A stretch of DNA of 49,631 nucleotides from Advenella sp. FME57 (GCF_014897675.1 NZ_JABUXU010000022.1:1-49631), one strand, 5' to 3'. Shown: positions 24,181 through 33,595, counted from the first letter of the stretch. Notes: a model not told the origin generated them from the letters alone. Program-made: numbers and translations.

Positions 24181-27100
24181 TTTTTAATCCTCAGAAACCG
24201 CAACACGCGGTGCCAGACGCCTTCCGAGCCGCTAGCGGTGTCCTGTCCCGATGCCTGACGGCCAAGCTGCTCGAATAGTTGGCCCAGCACCATGCGGGCC
24301 GCGCCTTCGAGCATGCGCCCCCCCACAGCAGCAACCTTGCCCTGAACTTCGGCTTCATACTGGTATTTCATCAGCGTGCCTTGCTCATTGGCCTGCAGCA
24401 CAATGTCGCCGCCGCCTTCTGCGCCACCAAGCGATGAGACGCCTTTACCCTGCAAATGGAGTGAATGCGGCCGGTCGATATTGGTCAGGGAGATCGTGGC
24501 TTCATAGCGCGCCTTGATCATCCCGATGCTGATCGTCACGTCGGCGCGGTATTGGTTTTCGCCGATGCGCTGCAGTTCCCGGCAGCCTGGAATCACCTTG
24601 GCCAGCGCTTGCGGATCCATCAGTACATCGAATACTTTGTCGGGCGAAGCAGGGATCTGCGTACTTCCCGATGCGGACAACGCGTGTCCGCGTCCGGTTT
24701 TTTTGGCCGGCTTATGCACTTGCACGTCGCCAGACGGTGGCGGATCGTCAAAGCCGATAAGATCGAGCACCCGGTTCGGGGTCAGCGGCAGGCGGATATC
24801 CGGCTGTCTGCCCAACGGGCTTAATGCATCAGCCACGGCGTTCGCAATACACACGGGCGTGCTCATATTGTTGCCTTCGCCCAGGCCCTTTGCGCCCAGC
24901 GGGGTGAACGGACTGGGCGTTTCCAGATGCACAATGACAGGATCGGGCACTTCGTAGCTTGTAGGCACGAGGTAATCAGCAAAGGTACCGGACTGAAACC
25001 CACCATCGTCGCCATAGCGAAATTCCTCAAGCAAGGCGGCGCCCAATCCCTGGGCAAACGCGCCCCGGATTTGTCCGTCTGCCATGGCGGGATTCAGGAT
25101 TCTGCCTGCGTCGTGGGCGGTCACATATCGGTCAATCGTGACGCGCCCGGTCTTGCGGTCAATTTCGACCGCACAAATATCGAAGGCAAAACCATAGGCA
25201 GCCGACGTATTGACACGGTCGTCTTCAGTAGGCGCGCCCAACGACTCGGGCGTCCAGAACTCGGTCACCCTCATGCCAGGGGCCATCCCTTCAGGCAGCT
25301 CGGCAGGCGCCCAGTGAGCGCTGCTGGCCAGCCTTGCAAACGGTATTGCCTTGTCCGCCTGGCCCTTGCGAAACACTAACCCGTCTTCAAATGCCATGTC
25401 CGAAGCCTCGCCACCAAGCTGGTGGGCAGCCATGTCGGCCATTTTTGCCTTCAGCCGCGTTGCCGCCAGGTGAACCGTTCCAGCAACCGCGCCGGCAAAC
25501 CGGCTGGAGTAGTTGCCGGCGGCAACCGACCAGGCATCCTTGTCCGTATCGAAATCCACATTGACGTGGATATCCTTGGGCTGCAGACCGAACACATCTG
25601 CCACTACCTGGGCGCATACCGTGACATGGCCTTGTCCTGCCGGAGAGGATGCAATAATCACTGTCACGCTGCCCAGTAAATCGATATTGACTGTCGCCGT
25701 TGCGATGCCGCCATTCTTGGGGCCTGCCTTGGCCCGCTGCTGCGGCGTCAGCGCAACCGTGATGTAGCCCATATTGGAAATCGACGGCTCGACAATGGCC
25801 GCATAGCCAATGCCATACAGTTTTCCCTGAGCGCGCGCCTGATCCCTTCGTTGCAATAGTTCTTCAAGTCCACCCTGTGCAATGGCCGCATCCATGGCTT
25901 GCTGATAATCGCCAGAATCAAGCAGTGCGCCTGCCGCTGCCCGATACGGAAATTGATCCGCCTGGATAAAATTGCGTCGGTAGACGTCCAGCGGATCCAT
26001 CTTCAGATGCTGCGCAATCCGCTGCACCATGCGCTCAAGGGCAAAGTAAACCTGCGGGCCGCCGAATCCGCGCACCAGGCCCGAAGGCATCTTGTTCGTG
26101 ACAACCACAAGGTTGCGCACCTGCAAGTCGGCGATACGGTAAGCCCCGGTCAATATGCCGTGCATGCGGTAAAAGGTGGCTGGCTCGGGCGCCCTCAGGT
26201 AGGCACCCACGTCGTCCATCTGGTCCAGGTCAAGCGCCCGAATCCTGCCATCACTGTCAAAAGCAGCCTTGATGGTGGCTTTTCGGCCGTTTGCCGCCGT
26301 TGCCGCGCTCAGATGTTCGAGCCGGTCCTCAACCCACTTGACTGGTGCGCCACCGGCCTTGCGGGAAGCCAGGCACATCAGAACCACCGCGGTAAACACA
26401 GCTTGCTTGACGCCAAAACTGCCGCCTGAGTCAGGTGCAGAACGATGCCGCAGACGATTGCCGGGCACCTGTAGCGCCAGCGACATGACCGCGTGCATGG
26501 AAAACGGTCCCATAAAGTTCGAACAGACGTCATATCCCGCCTCGCCCGCCAGGTGCTCGGCGATCACGACGCCGCATTCGATCGGCGTACAGGAGTTGCG
26601 CGGATATTCAATATTGAGCGACAGGGTATGCTCCGCCTCGCGAAAACGCGATTCCGGGTCCCCGTAAGTGAACTGGCGCTCATGAAGCACATTCGTGCCC
26701 ACGGCTTCATGCAGTATTGCAGCGTCGTCTGACATGGCCCCGTCTATGCTGCTGACGGCCGGCAAGGCCTCAAATTCGATCTTAATACCGTCCAGGGCGT
26801 CCTCTGCCAGATAACGGTCTTCAGCAATGACAACTGCAATCGGCTCGCCAACGTAACGAACCTTGTCCATGGCCAGCGCCCACATTTCCATGGGCATTTT
26901 TACCCCATTGATGAACGGTCGCGACCATGCCCGCACGTCGTCAGGCGTGAGCACCGCCCTGACGCCGGGCATTTTTTCCGCCTGCGAAACGTCAATGGAT
27001 TTGATGCGTGCGTGAGGGTAGCTGGAGCGATACACCGCCGCATGCAGAGTGCCTGGCTTGACCGCCAGGTCGTCGCCGAAGCGACCCCTTCCGGTAAGTA

Positions 27101-27182
27101 GCGGAATGCTTTCAAACCGCTCGACCCTTTGGCCGACAAACTTGCTGGCGCCACTGACTGGCGCGCTTTCAACGGTGCCCAT
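24177..27182 (-). CDS. hmfA: Molybdopterin-binding large subunit with C-terminal CoxG-like domain, probable furoyl-CoA dehydrogenase (HmfA)
   Basis: 1001 residues from the ATG at 27180-27182, which has GGAGG six bases upstream; the frame stays open 70 codons further but that part looks non-coding. Residues about 10-130 are the a/b hammerhead (LLTGRGRFGDDLAVKPGTLH). About 140-780 is the Mo-cofactor region, with PDSGGSFGVKQAVF, RGFGGPQVYFALERM and the catalytic Glu near 759 in GAKGLGEGNN. About 826-970 is a CoxG/SRPBCC domain (STQIPASPDKVFDVLMDPQA). It would hydroxylate furoyl-CoA at C5. First gene of the operon. Confidence 0.83.
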   Translation of the reverse strand: MGTVESAPVSGASKFVGQRVERFESIPLLTGRGRFGDDLAVKPGTLHAAVYRSSYPHARIKSIDVSQAEKMPGVRAVLTPDDVRAWSRPFINGVKMPMEMWALAMDKVRYVGEPIAVVIAEDRYLAEDALDGIKIEFEALPAVSSIDGAMSDDAAILHEAVGTNVLHERQFTYGDPESRFREAEHTLSLNIEYPRNSCTPIECGVVIAEHLAGEAGYDVCSNFMGPFSMHAVMSLALQVPGNRLRHRSAPDSGGSFGVKQAVFTAVVLMCLASRKAGGAPVKWVEDRLEHLSAATAANGRKATIKAAFDSDGRIRALDLDQMDDVGAYLRAPEPATFYRMHGILTGAYRIADLQVRNLVVVTNKMPSGLVRGFGGPQVYFALERMVQRIAQHLKMDPLDVYRRNFIQADQFPYRAAAGALLDSGDYQQAMDAAIAQGGLEELLQRRDQARAQGKLYGIGYAAIVEPSISNMGYITVALTPQQRAKAGPKNGGIATATVNIDLLGSVTVIIASSPAGQGHVTVCAQVVADVFGLQPKDIHVNVDFDTDKDAWSVAAGNYSSRFAGAVAGTVHLAATRLKAKMADMAAHQLGGEASDMAFEDGLVFRKGQADKAIPFARLASSAHWAPAELPEGMAPGMRVTEFWTPESLGAPTEDDRVNTSAAYGFAFDICAVEIDRKTGRVTIDRYVTAHDAGRILNPAMADGQIRGAFAQGLGAALLEEFRYGDDGGFQSGTFADYLVPTSYEVPDPVIVHLETPSPFTPLGAKGLGEGNNMSTPVCIANAVADALSPLGRQPDIRLPLTPNRVLDLIGFDDPPPSGDVQVHKPAKKTGRGHALSASGSTQIPASPDKVFDVLMDPQALAKVIPGCRELQRIGENQYRADVTISIGMIKARYEATISLTNIDRPHSLHLQGKGVSSLGGAEGGGDIVLQANEQGTLMKYQYEAEVQGKVAAVGGRMLEGAARMVLGQLFEQLGRQASGQDTASGSEGVWHRVLRFLRIKK

Positions 27183-27665
27183 GCACTGCCTCCGAAAATA
27201 CCGTGATTGGAGCCAGTGCAGGCAAACTGACGGATCGCTCAGATTATCCCGGGGTGTTGGCTCCTGTTCATTGTTCGTCTTTTTTTCTATTGACTTTTCT
27301 ATCGGGCCAGCATGGCCAGAGATGAAAATGAACGCGTGACCGACAGTATAGGAATGGGGCATAGCAAAAGCTTTACCTGGCAGTCCGGTCAATTACCTTT
27401 GAGTCTGATTTTTTTATTCAAGTGAAATACACAGACAACGGGTGAACCGCCCTGCAGGGTATTGCGGGCTGGCGGCACAAGACGCGAGCGCTGGAAACGA
27501 AGTAACCGTTAAATTGGTGTCTCTGTATCGGCTATGGGACGCATTTGGCGTTACCAAAGTGCAAGCGCTTGCCCAACGAGCACGGGCCGCAAGATGTCAT
27601 AGCGTTATTTTCATCAATGTGGTCAAATTCATACTCATCGACACGCAACACGCTAAGATAAAACA
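27183..27665. other. Divergent promoter region between hmfA-like and DUF4202 genes
   Basis: 483 bases without a gene I can support. It includes the leader of hmfA (left) and of the DUF4202 gene (right). Open frames on either strand lack ribosome binding sites and family-like sequence. I found no convincing palindrome for the AraC or other regulator. Confidence 0.55.
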
Positions 27666-28256
27666 ATGACTTCTTCTTCCAGGCTGAAGCAGGCTTATAG
27701 CGCCTTTGATGCCGTCAACAAAACCGATCCCAACGCTTTCCACTGGCAGGAACAAGACTGGCCGCGCGAGTTATTCCTGGCCATCAAACTGACTGAATGG
27801 GTTCTGAAACTTGCCCCGAATGCGTCTGAACCCTTGCGATTGGCGGCGCGCTGCCAGCATATCGGCCGCTGGCAAATTCCCCGGCGTGAGTACCCGCAAG
27901 GACGTATTGGTTACCTGACCTGGCGCAAGGCGCTGGCCCGGCATCATGCTGACATGGCCGCGCGTATACTGGGCCAATTGGAATACGATGAGCAAACGAT
28001 TGGGCGCGTACAGATGATTGTCCTCAAACGCGGCATCAAGCAGGATGCCGATGTTCAGGTCATGGAAAATGCGCTGTGTCTGGTCTTTCTCCAGTATCAG
28101 TTCGACTCGTTCCGGCTGGATAATGAAGAGAAGATCGTGGGTATCATTCGCAAGTCGTTGCTCAAGATGGATGATGCAGGCCGCCGGCAGGCACTGATGC
28201 TGGATTACAGTTCTGCCGGGCTGGCGGTGATTAACGAGGCGCTGTCGGGGTTGTAG
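27666..28256 (+). CDS. DUF4202 family protein
   Basis: 196 residues, the normal length of the family. The conserved stretch is AARCQHIGRWQIPRREYPQG followed by RIGYLTWRKALARHHADMAA, with later ERVQMIVLKR-like text (IGRVQMIVLKRGIKQDADVQ). The spaced His and Arg residues suggest an HD-like hydrolase fold, but no function is established that I know of. No clear ribosome binding site is near the ATG. It stands alone, divergent from hmfA, and its 3' end overlaps the CoA-transferase gene by 26 bases. Confidence 0.83.
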   Translation: MTSSSRLKQAYSAFDAVNKTDPNAFHWQEQDWPRELFLAIKLTEWVLKLAPNASEPLRLAARCQHIGRWQIPRREYPQGRIGYLTWRKALARHHADMAARILGQLEYDEQTIGRVQMIVLKRGIKQDADVQVMENALCLVFLQYQFDSFRLDNEEKIVGIIRKSLLKMDDAGRRQALMLDYSSAGLAVINEALSGL

Positions 28257-29382
28257 GCAAAGCGCCCAGCACCTCTTCATTGTGCTCGCCCAGGACAGGT
28301 GGCGGTATCACCTTGGTGCTTCTTTGTCCATCAAACGAAACAGGCGGTCGCACCGTATGGAAGTCGCCCATGGTTTCGTGTCTGGCCGACACAAGAATTT
28401 GTAAATGCCGGGCCTGCGGGTCCTCCAGGGCCTCGCTGGTGTCGTACATGGGCGCATGCGGCACATCTTCCGATTCCAGGCGGCGACACCATTCGTTGCG
28501 TGAGTGCTTGGCAAATATCCCGCCCAGAATCTGGATCAATGCGTCCTGGTTCTGGATCCGTCCGTTGCGGTCACAAAAGCGCGGATCGTCAAATAGCAAG
28601 GGTTGTTCAATCGCTCTTGCCAGGCCTTGCCAGAATTTCTCGGGCGAGGACATATGCAGGGCAATCCATTTTTGATCTGCGCATTTCAAGACATAAGACT
28701 GGGAAACGCTCGGGCGACTGTACGGCCCCATGATTTCACCCGCCGAATAATAATGGGTAAAGGCATCCAGGTTGAAGTGGCTCATGGCCTCCAGCATAGA
28801 CACCTCTACCTTGCGCCCCACGCCGGTACTATTGCGCTCATGCAGGGCACCCAGAATGCCGTATGCCGCGTAAAAGCCAGTAATGGAGTCGGCCAGCGCC
28901 GGGCCCACCACGCGCGGGTTTTCCGGGTTGATGAGCAATCCCAGGAAACCACTGGCCGCTTGCGCGACTGAATCGTAGGCCGGCCGCCCTGCAGCCGGAC
29001 CGGTTGGTCCGAAACCACTGATTGAGCAGTAAATCAGTCCCGGATTGATTTTGCGCAGCCGCTCTTCGCCCACGTTAAGTCTTTCGGCCGCGCCCGGACG
29101 AAAGTTCTGAATATATACGTCTGCCGTACGGACCAACTCATCGAAGGCGGCCAGATCGTCAGCCTCCTTGGTATTGAGTGTGATACTGCGCTTGTTGCGA
29201 TTGTATGTCTGAAAGTGTGGACTATACAGGCCGCCTTTGAAGGCACGAAACGGATCTCCCGTGCCTGGCTGCTCGATCTTGATGACATCTGCCCCAAGGT
29301 CTCCCAAGAGCATGCCCGCTGCAGGACCCGTAATGAACGTGCCTTGCTCCAGGACACGAATGCCGTTAAGTACTTTGATCAT
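28231..29382 (-). CDS. CaiB/BaiF (class III) CoA-transferase
   Basis: 383 residues, family length. N-terminal hallmark GMLLGDLGADVIKIEQPGTG (residues 23-42), RNKRSITLN at 62-70, and the catalytic Asp165 in GPALADSITGFYAAYG. These enzymes move CoA between carboxylic acids through an aspartyl-CoA anhydride. It is the last gene of a leftward operon behind a citrate-synthase-like lyase, so it probably forms the CoA ester that the lyase cleaves. Acceptor acid unknown. Confidence 0.92.
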   Translation of the reverse strand: MIKVLNGIRVLEQGTFITGPAAGMLLGDLGADVIKIEQPGTGDPFRAFKGGLYSPHFQTYNRNKRSITLNTKEADDLAAFDELVRTADVYIQNFRPGAAERLNVGEERLRKINPGLIYCSISGFGPTGPAAGRPAYDSVAQAASGFLGLLINPENPRVVGPALADSITGFYAAYGILGALHERNSTGVGRKVEVSMLEAMSHFNLDAFTHYYSAGEIMGPYSRPSVSQSYVLKCADQKWIALHMSSPEKFWQGLARAIEQPLLFDDPRFCDRNGRIQNQDALIQILGGIFAKHSRNEWCRRLESEDVPHAPMYDTSEALEDPQARHLQILVSARHETMGDFHTVRPPVSFDGQRSTKVIPPPVLGEHNEEVLGALPTTPTAPR

Positions 29383-29404
29383 GGTAAAACTCCATCAGGG
29401 TATG

Positions 29405-30214
29405 CTAGGCGTTATCGGGGGTAAAGCCCTCGGGCAACTGACCATCGTAAACGTAATTGCGTGTCGCCTGATACGACAAGGCAAAACCGATAGGTTTCTG
29501 GAACTCCTCTGTCAGATGGCCGATAAGACCTGCCGTACGAGCCAGAATCGGCACGCCTCGCAACGCGGTGATCGGAAAACCCACGCCCAGCAGGACGGCT
29601 GGAATGGCCGCAGATACATTGAGCATGAGGCGCTTTCCGACAACGTCTGGAATCACTTTTTCCACCGCATCGGCTATGTGCACATATGTCATATCAGCCC
29701 CGGCCCGCTCAGCCACAGCGAACAGCGCAGTCACACGCGGGTCGCGCGCTTTGTGCAGCGGGTGGCCGTAACCCGGGATGGCGCGCTTGTCGGCACGGTA
29801 CTCGCCCACCACCTGCCTGGCTGCTTCAACATAGTCTTTGCTCTGGCCGGCACGAGTACGAATATCTTCAAGAAAAATGCCGCTGGTTTCAGAAGCCCCG
29901 AGAATGACCGAGCCACAACCTAGTATTCCTGCCGCCACGGCGCCCTGCAAGGCGTCGGGTGCGGCGGCCAGTGTCATGCGACTGGCCTGAACGCTGGGGA
30001 CCAGGCCGTGTTCCGCAATGGCCACCAGGGTGGCATTTAACACTGCGGTTGCTGCCGCGGTTGGCGGCTGTCCCGTGACCAGCAAATGAAAATAGTCTGT
30101 GAAAGACATATTGCCGATCAGATCGACGGCAAGGTCTTTCCCCCTGACGACAATGGTCTCGGCGTTAGAGGTGCAGATGGCTGAATGGGGAATGGTTTCT
30201 TTACCGATTTTCAT
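29405..30214 (-). CDS. Citrate synthase family protein, probable citryl-CoA-lyase-like enzyme
   Basis: 269 residues from the ATG at 30212-30214 (MKIGKETIPHSAICTSNAET); the frame is open to 30289 but the added residues are basic and unlike the family. The active-site region is IPGYGHPLHKARDPRV with H151 and H154, equivalent to the catalytic His stretch of citrate synthase. It is much shorter than a full citrate synthase (about 430), as in stand-alone citryl-CoA lyases. It probably cleaves a 3-hydroxy-3-carboxyacyl-CoA to an oxo acid and acyl-CoA. It lies with a class III CoA-transferase 22 bases downstream. Confidence 0.82.
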   Translation of the reverse strand: MKIGKETIPHSAICTSNAETIVVRGKDLAVDLIGNMSFTDYFHLLVTGQPPTAAATAVLNATLVAIAEHGLVPSVQASRMTLAAAPDALQGAVAAGILGCGSVILGASETSGIFLEDIRTRAGQSKDYVEAARQVVGEYRADKRAIPGYGHPLHKARDPRVTALFAVAERAGADMTYVHIADAVEKVIPDVVGKRLMLNVSAAIPAVLLGVGFPITALRGVPILARTAGLIGHLTEEFQKPIGFALSYQATRNYVYDGQLPEGFTPDNA

Positions 30215-30343
30215 AAAGTTCCAATGAGAAGCATTCAGTCGGCTACGCATGCAGGCACGCGCTTGTCGCCGAATAAACGCATTGAACATATTAGGTTTTG
30301 CTAAAAGTTTTCATCGTCATCGATGTTTTAAGCACAGGGCATC

Positions 30344-31408
30344 TTAGGCGGGCCGCTGCCCTTCAAAAGCGGCTTGCAACAACGTGCGTATGCCATCGCG
30401 TTCAATCGGACGCGGGTTCCAATAGGGTGTGGCAATTGCGATATCGGCCGCCCTGTCCACATCGCTGTCACGCATCCCAATGTCTTGCAAACCCATCGGC
30501 GCACCCAGCGATTGAGCCAGATCGTATAAGGCGCCGGCAGCGCAAACGCCGTCCTGGCCCAGAGCGCGGGCAATCCGTTGCATGGCCTCTGGCGCGGCAG
30601 GCGCGTTATAGGCAATCGCGTGCGGCAAGACAATGGAGTGAGTCTGGGCATGCGGCAGATCAAAGCTGCCGGCCACGGTATGGCAAAGCTTGTGATGCAA
30701 AGCCATGCCTGCGCCGGCAAGCACCATGCCACAAAGCCAGGCGCCATACAGGCATTGGCTCCTTGCGGCAAGCGAGCTGGTGTTCGGGCTCAGTTGCCGC
30801 AAGCCGCTGGCCATGGCGCGTATACCCTCTTCTGCCATTAATGCCAGCACCGGGTTTCCGTCCTTGGCATACAATCCTTCCGCAGCATGGGCAATGGCGT
30901 TCATGCCGCTGACGACAGAGACAGCAAAAGGCAGTTTCAAGGTCAGCGATGGGTCATAGATGACGGTGCGCGGCAAGGCTCGCGGATCTTTACCGGTTTT
31001 TTTGATGCCGTTCTCGGTGATGCCATAGATGCTGGTCATCTCCGAGCCTGAATAGGTGCTCGGCACTGCCAGGATGGGTAAACCATTTTCAATGGCCAGC
31101 GCCTTGGCCAATCCTATCGTGGAACCACCGCCGATTGCCACAATACAGTCGGCCTGCATTGTGCGCGCTGCATCTTGCGCATCGCGTACCGCAGCAACGG
31201 GCACATGCATGACTGCCTGATCAAAGATGCCAGCGGCGCACTCACCCAGGGCATCAACCGCCCGTTGAGCCAACGTCCGCTGGCGCGCCGTGCAAAGCAC
31301 CAGCACTTTGCGCGCGCCAAGCAGGCCGGCTTCAGCTTTCAGCACGGTCCAGGCATCGCTGCCAAATACCACTCGTGCCTGTTGGGCGGTGTATAGAAAC
31401 GTATGCAT
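30344..31408 (-). CDS. Iron-containing alcohol dehydrogenase, maleylacetate-reductase-like
   Basis: 354 residues from the ATG at 31406-31408, four bases after the Bug stop; a GTG at 31429 would overlap it. The N-terminus MHTFLYTAQQARVVFGSDAW and GGGS (residues 93-96) in AIGGGSTIGLAKALAIENG match maleylacetate reductases, as do PTYSGSEMTSIYGITE-like text and the His-rich HHKLCHTVAGSFDLPHAQTH metal or substrate site. These enzymes reduce maleylacetate to 3-oxoadipate with NADH. No ring-cleavage dioxygenase is in the window, so the true substrate may be a different oxo or hydroxy acid. Confidence 0.85.
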   Translation of the reverse strand: MHTFLYTAQQARVVFGSDAWTVLKAEAGLLGARKVLVLCTARQRTLAQRAVDALGECAAGIFDQAVMHVPVAAVRDAQDAARTMQADCIVAIGGGSTIGLAKALAIENGLPILAVPSTYSGSEMTSIYGITENGIKKTGKDPRALPRTVIYDPSLTLKLPFAVSVVSGMNAIAHAAEGLYAKDGNPVLALMAEEGIRAMASGLRQLSPNTSSLAARSQCLYGAWLCGMVLAGAGMALHHKLCHTVAGSFDLPHAQTHSIVLPHAIAYNAPAAPEAMQRIARALGQDGVCAAGALYDLAQSLGAPMGLQDIGMRDSDVDRAADIAIATPYWNPRPIERDGIRTLLQAAFEGQRPA

Positions 31409-31412
31409 CACG

Positions 31413-32417
31413 TCAGTTGACCTTTGCACCCGATTTTTTTACCAGTTCAGCCCACTTTTCAATTTCGGCCGCTTCGAAACCGGCCAGATCCCGGACAGAT
31501 TCACCGCCTGGCTCTACGCCCTGGTTCTTGAGCTTGGCAGCCAGATCGGGATCGGCCAGCGCCACGTCAGCCGCCTTTTTCAACTTGGCCATGACAGGCT
31601 CGGGCGTGCCTGCCGGCGCGTACATCATGAACCACGCAACCAGATCGAATTCGCTATCGGTCTGCTCTGCAATAGAGGGCACGTCAGGCGCTGCGATACT
31701 GCGCTGGCTGCTGGATACGCCAATAGCCCGCAGCTTGCCTGCCTTCACATGGGGCAATACCGCGGCGGGGTGGTAAAACATGAACTGCACTTGCCCGGAC
31801 ATTACGTCCTGTAAAGCCATGCTGCCTTCCTTGTAAGGCACATGCAGCATGGTGCCGCCCAACCGGTCTTTCAGCAGATCACCGGCGAGATGCCCCGACG
31901 TGCCGCTGCCAGCAGACGAGAACGTGATGCCTGGCTCCGTGGCCGCTGCTTCGCCCAGGTCCTTGACCGTGTGATAGGCAGAGCTGCCGCTTACCACCAG
32001 AAACGTCGGCGTTTGTCCCACAAAAGCAATGGGCTCGAAATCTGTCTCGGGATCATAACCACGTTTTGAGTACAGTTCCTTGTTGATCGCATGCGTGCCG
32101 ACCGTACCCATGACGATCGTATAGCCATCGGGCGCGCTTCGGCTTACCTGCGCGGTCCCGATCGTTCCGCCTGCGCCAGCCTTGTTCTCGATAATGATCG
32201 GTTGCCCAAGGACTTTGGACATTCTGTCCGAAAGCAGCCTGGCAATCGTGTCGGTCGTCGTGCCCGCGCCGAACGGTACGATCATGCGCACCGCTTTGGC
32301 GGGATATTCCGCAGTCTGAGCCGAGGCCGCCGCGCACAACAATGGCGCACAAACCAGCGCGGCAAGCAGGCCTCGCGCAGCGCGACCAAAGTGTGCATCT
32401 TTAAGAGCATTCATCAT
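31413..32417 (-). CDS. Tripartite tricarboxylate transporter substrate-binding protein (Bug family)
   Basis: 334 residues. The signal peptide is long (about 33 residues, with LLAALVCAPLLCAAASAQTA). The mature part shows YPAKAVRMIVPFGAGTTTDT, IIENKAGAGGTIG, SAPDGYTIVMG and MLHVPYKEGSMALQD. It is the first gene of the leftward operon with the maleylacetate-reductase-like, lyase-like and CoA-transferase genes, and divergent from LysR at 32563. It likely captures the carboxylic acid that the operon degrades. Confidence 0.92.
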   Translation of the reverse strand: MMNALKDAHFGRAARGLLAALVCAPLLCAAASAQTAEYPAKAVRMIVPFGAGTTTDTIARLLSDRMSKVLGQPIIIENKAGAGGTIGTAQVSRSAPDGYTIVMGTVGTHAINKELYSKRGYDPETDFEPIAFVGQTPTFLVVSGSSAYHTVKDLGEAAATEPGITFSSAGSGTSGHLAGDLLKDRLGGTMLHVPYKEGSMALQDVMSGQVQFMFYHPAAVLPHVKAGKLRAIGVSSSQRSIAAPDVPSIAEQTDSEFDLVAWFMMYAPAGTPEPVMAKLKKAADVALADPDLAAKLKNQGVEPGGESVRDLAGFEAAEIEKWAELVKKSGAKVN

Positions 32418-32533
32418 TGTCTCGTCCTGTGTAGTGCTTTTTGCACTGTATTGGTTGTTGGTATATGAATTACTACACGGGCAAGTCTAGCCGACCTGAT
32501 GAAAAGATAGAAATGATTGTTTTCGTCTGATAT

Positions 32534-32550
32534 GATCGACAGTATCGATA
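32534..32550. promoter_or_regulatory. Candidate LysR binding box
   Basis: An inverted repeat ATCGA-CAGTA-TCGAT (32535-32549) lies about 13 bases before the LysR start, in the 145-base gap facing the Bug operon. It fits autoregulation by position only. Confidence 0.4.
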
Positions 32551-32562
32551 ATCGGAATAGTC

Positions 32563-33474
32563 ATGGAACTCAGACACTTACGATATTTCCTTGCCCTGGC
32601 CAGCTCGCTGAACTTTACGCGCGCGGCTGAACGGGTCCATGTCACCCAGTCCACCCTGTCACACCAAATCCGCCAGTTAGAGGAAGAAATCGGCCAGCAT
32701 TTGTTCGATCGCAGTAGCAAGCGCGTGGCACTGACCGAGGCCGGTGAATCATTCCTGATCTACGCTGCCCGCGCCCTGACGGCCATTGACCAGGGCCTGA
32801 GCGAGTTAAAGCAAACGGTTGTCCCCATGACCGGTACAGTGCGCATAGGTACAACCCATACGTTCAATCTGGGATTTTTGCCAGACTGCATCGCCCTGTT
32901 TCTGAAGCACAATCCAACGGTCAAGATCATTATTGAAGAATTGTCGGGAGACGCCATCACACAGGGCCTGAAGGCAGAGGAACTTGATGTAGGAATCGCC
33001 TATCGCCCTGAACAGCAAAAGGAGATACGCTTTGAGCCATTATTTAACGAGGAACTGGCCCTGGTCGTAGCCAAGACGCATCCACTGGCCAAACGCAAGC
33101 GTCTGCGCATTGCCGAGCTGCATCGGGAATCGCTGGTGTTATTGCCATCCAGCTTTTCAACGCGCCGACTGCTTGATGAATGCTTCAACGCTGCTGGTGC
33201 CAAGCCCAACATCATTGCCGAAATGAATACCATCCCGGCCATGCTGGGCCTGGTTATGCGCGATCATGTGGGCTTTATCGCCGCTCCTAGCGCTGTGACC
33301 GAACATAATAAACCCCTGCGCGTCATTCCACTAGAAGGGCCTACACCAATCCGAACCCATGGCCTGCTGTTTATGGACAGCCACGTTCAGACCCGGGCCA
33401 GCATGGCACTGATTGCCCTGATTCGCAAGCAGACCAAGGCCAAAGCCAGCGAACTGGGGGCCACGCCAGCGTAA
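32563..33474 (+). CDS. LysR-family transcriptional regulator
   Basis: 303 residues. The helix-turn-helix is clear: MELRHLRYFLALASSLNFTR followed by VTQSTLSHQIRQLEEEIGQH. The effector domain begins about residue 90 with GTVRIGTTHTFNLGFLPDCI, and the overall form is CynR/CbbR-like. A GGAA site precedes the ATG by five bases. It is divergent from the Bug/maleylacetate-reductase-like operon and is the probable activator of it, with a coinducer from that pathway. Confidence 0.92.
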   Translation: MELRHLRYFLALASSLNFTRAAERVHVTQSTLSHQIRQLEEEIGQHLFDRSSKRVALTEAGESFLIYAARALTAIDQGLSELKQTVVPMTGTVRIGTTHTFNLGFLPDCIALFLKHNPTVKIIIEELSGDAITQGLKAEELDVGIAYRPEQQKEIRFEPLFNEELALVVAKTHPLAKRKRLRIAELHRESLVLLPSSFSTRRLLDECFNAAGAKPNIIAEMNTIPAMLGLVMRDHVGFIAAPSAVTEHNKPLRVIPLEGPTPIRTHGLLFMDSHVQTRASMALIALIRKQTKAKASELGATPA

Positions 33475-33493
33475 TCAGCAGTATCGCTAAGGC

Positions 33494-33514
33494 GCCCATC
33501 GTCAGACGATGGGC
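33494..33514. repeat. Perfect 9-bp hairpin after the LysR gene
   Basis: GCCCATCGT and ACGATGGGC with a CAG loop, 20 bases after the LysR stop. It lacks a following T run, so it is a terminator candidate only. Confidence 0.5.
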
Positions 33515-33595
33515 CCGCATGGCAAAACCAGGCTATTGCCCGGCGTCGATTGCACCAATATAGTACCCACTATTATCTATTGTTATGAATGACTT

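Noticed and set aside
27183-27392. 70-codon N-terminal extension of the hmfA-like frame
   Set aside because: The ATG at 27182 has a GGAGG site and begins with normal family sequence; the extension is unlike the family.
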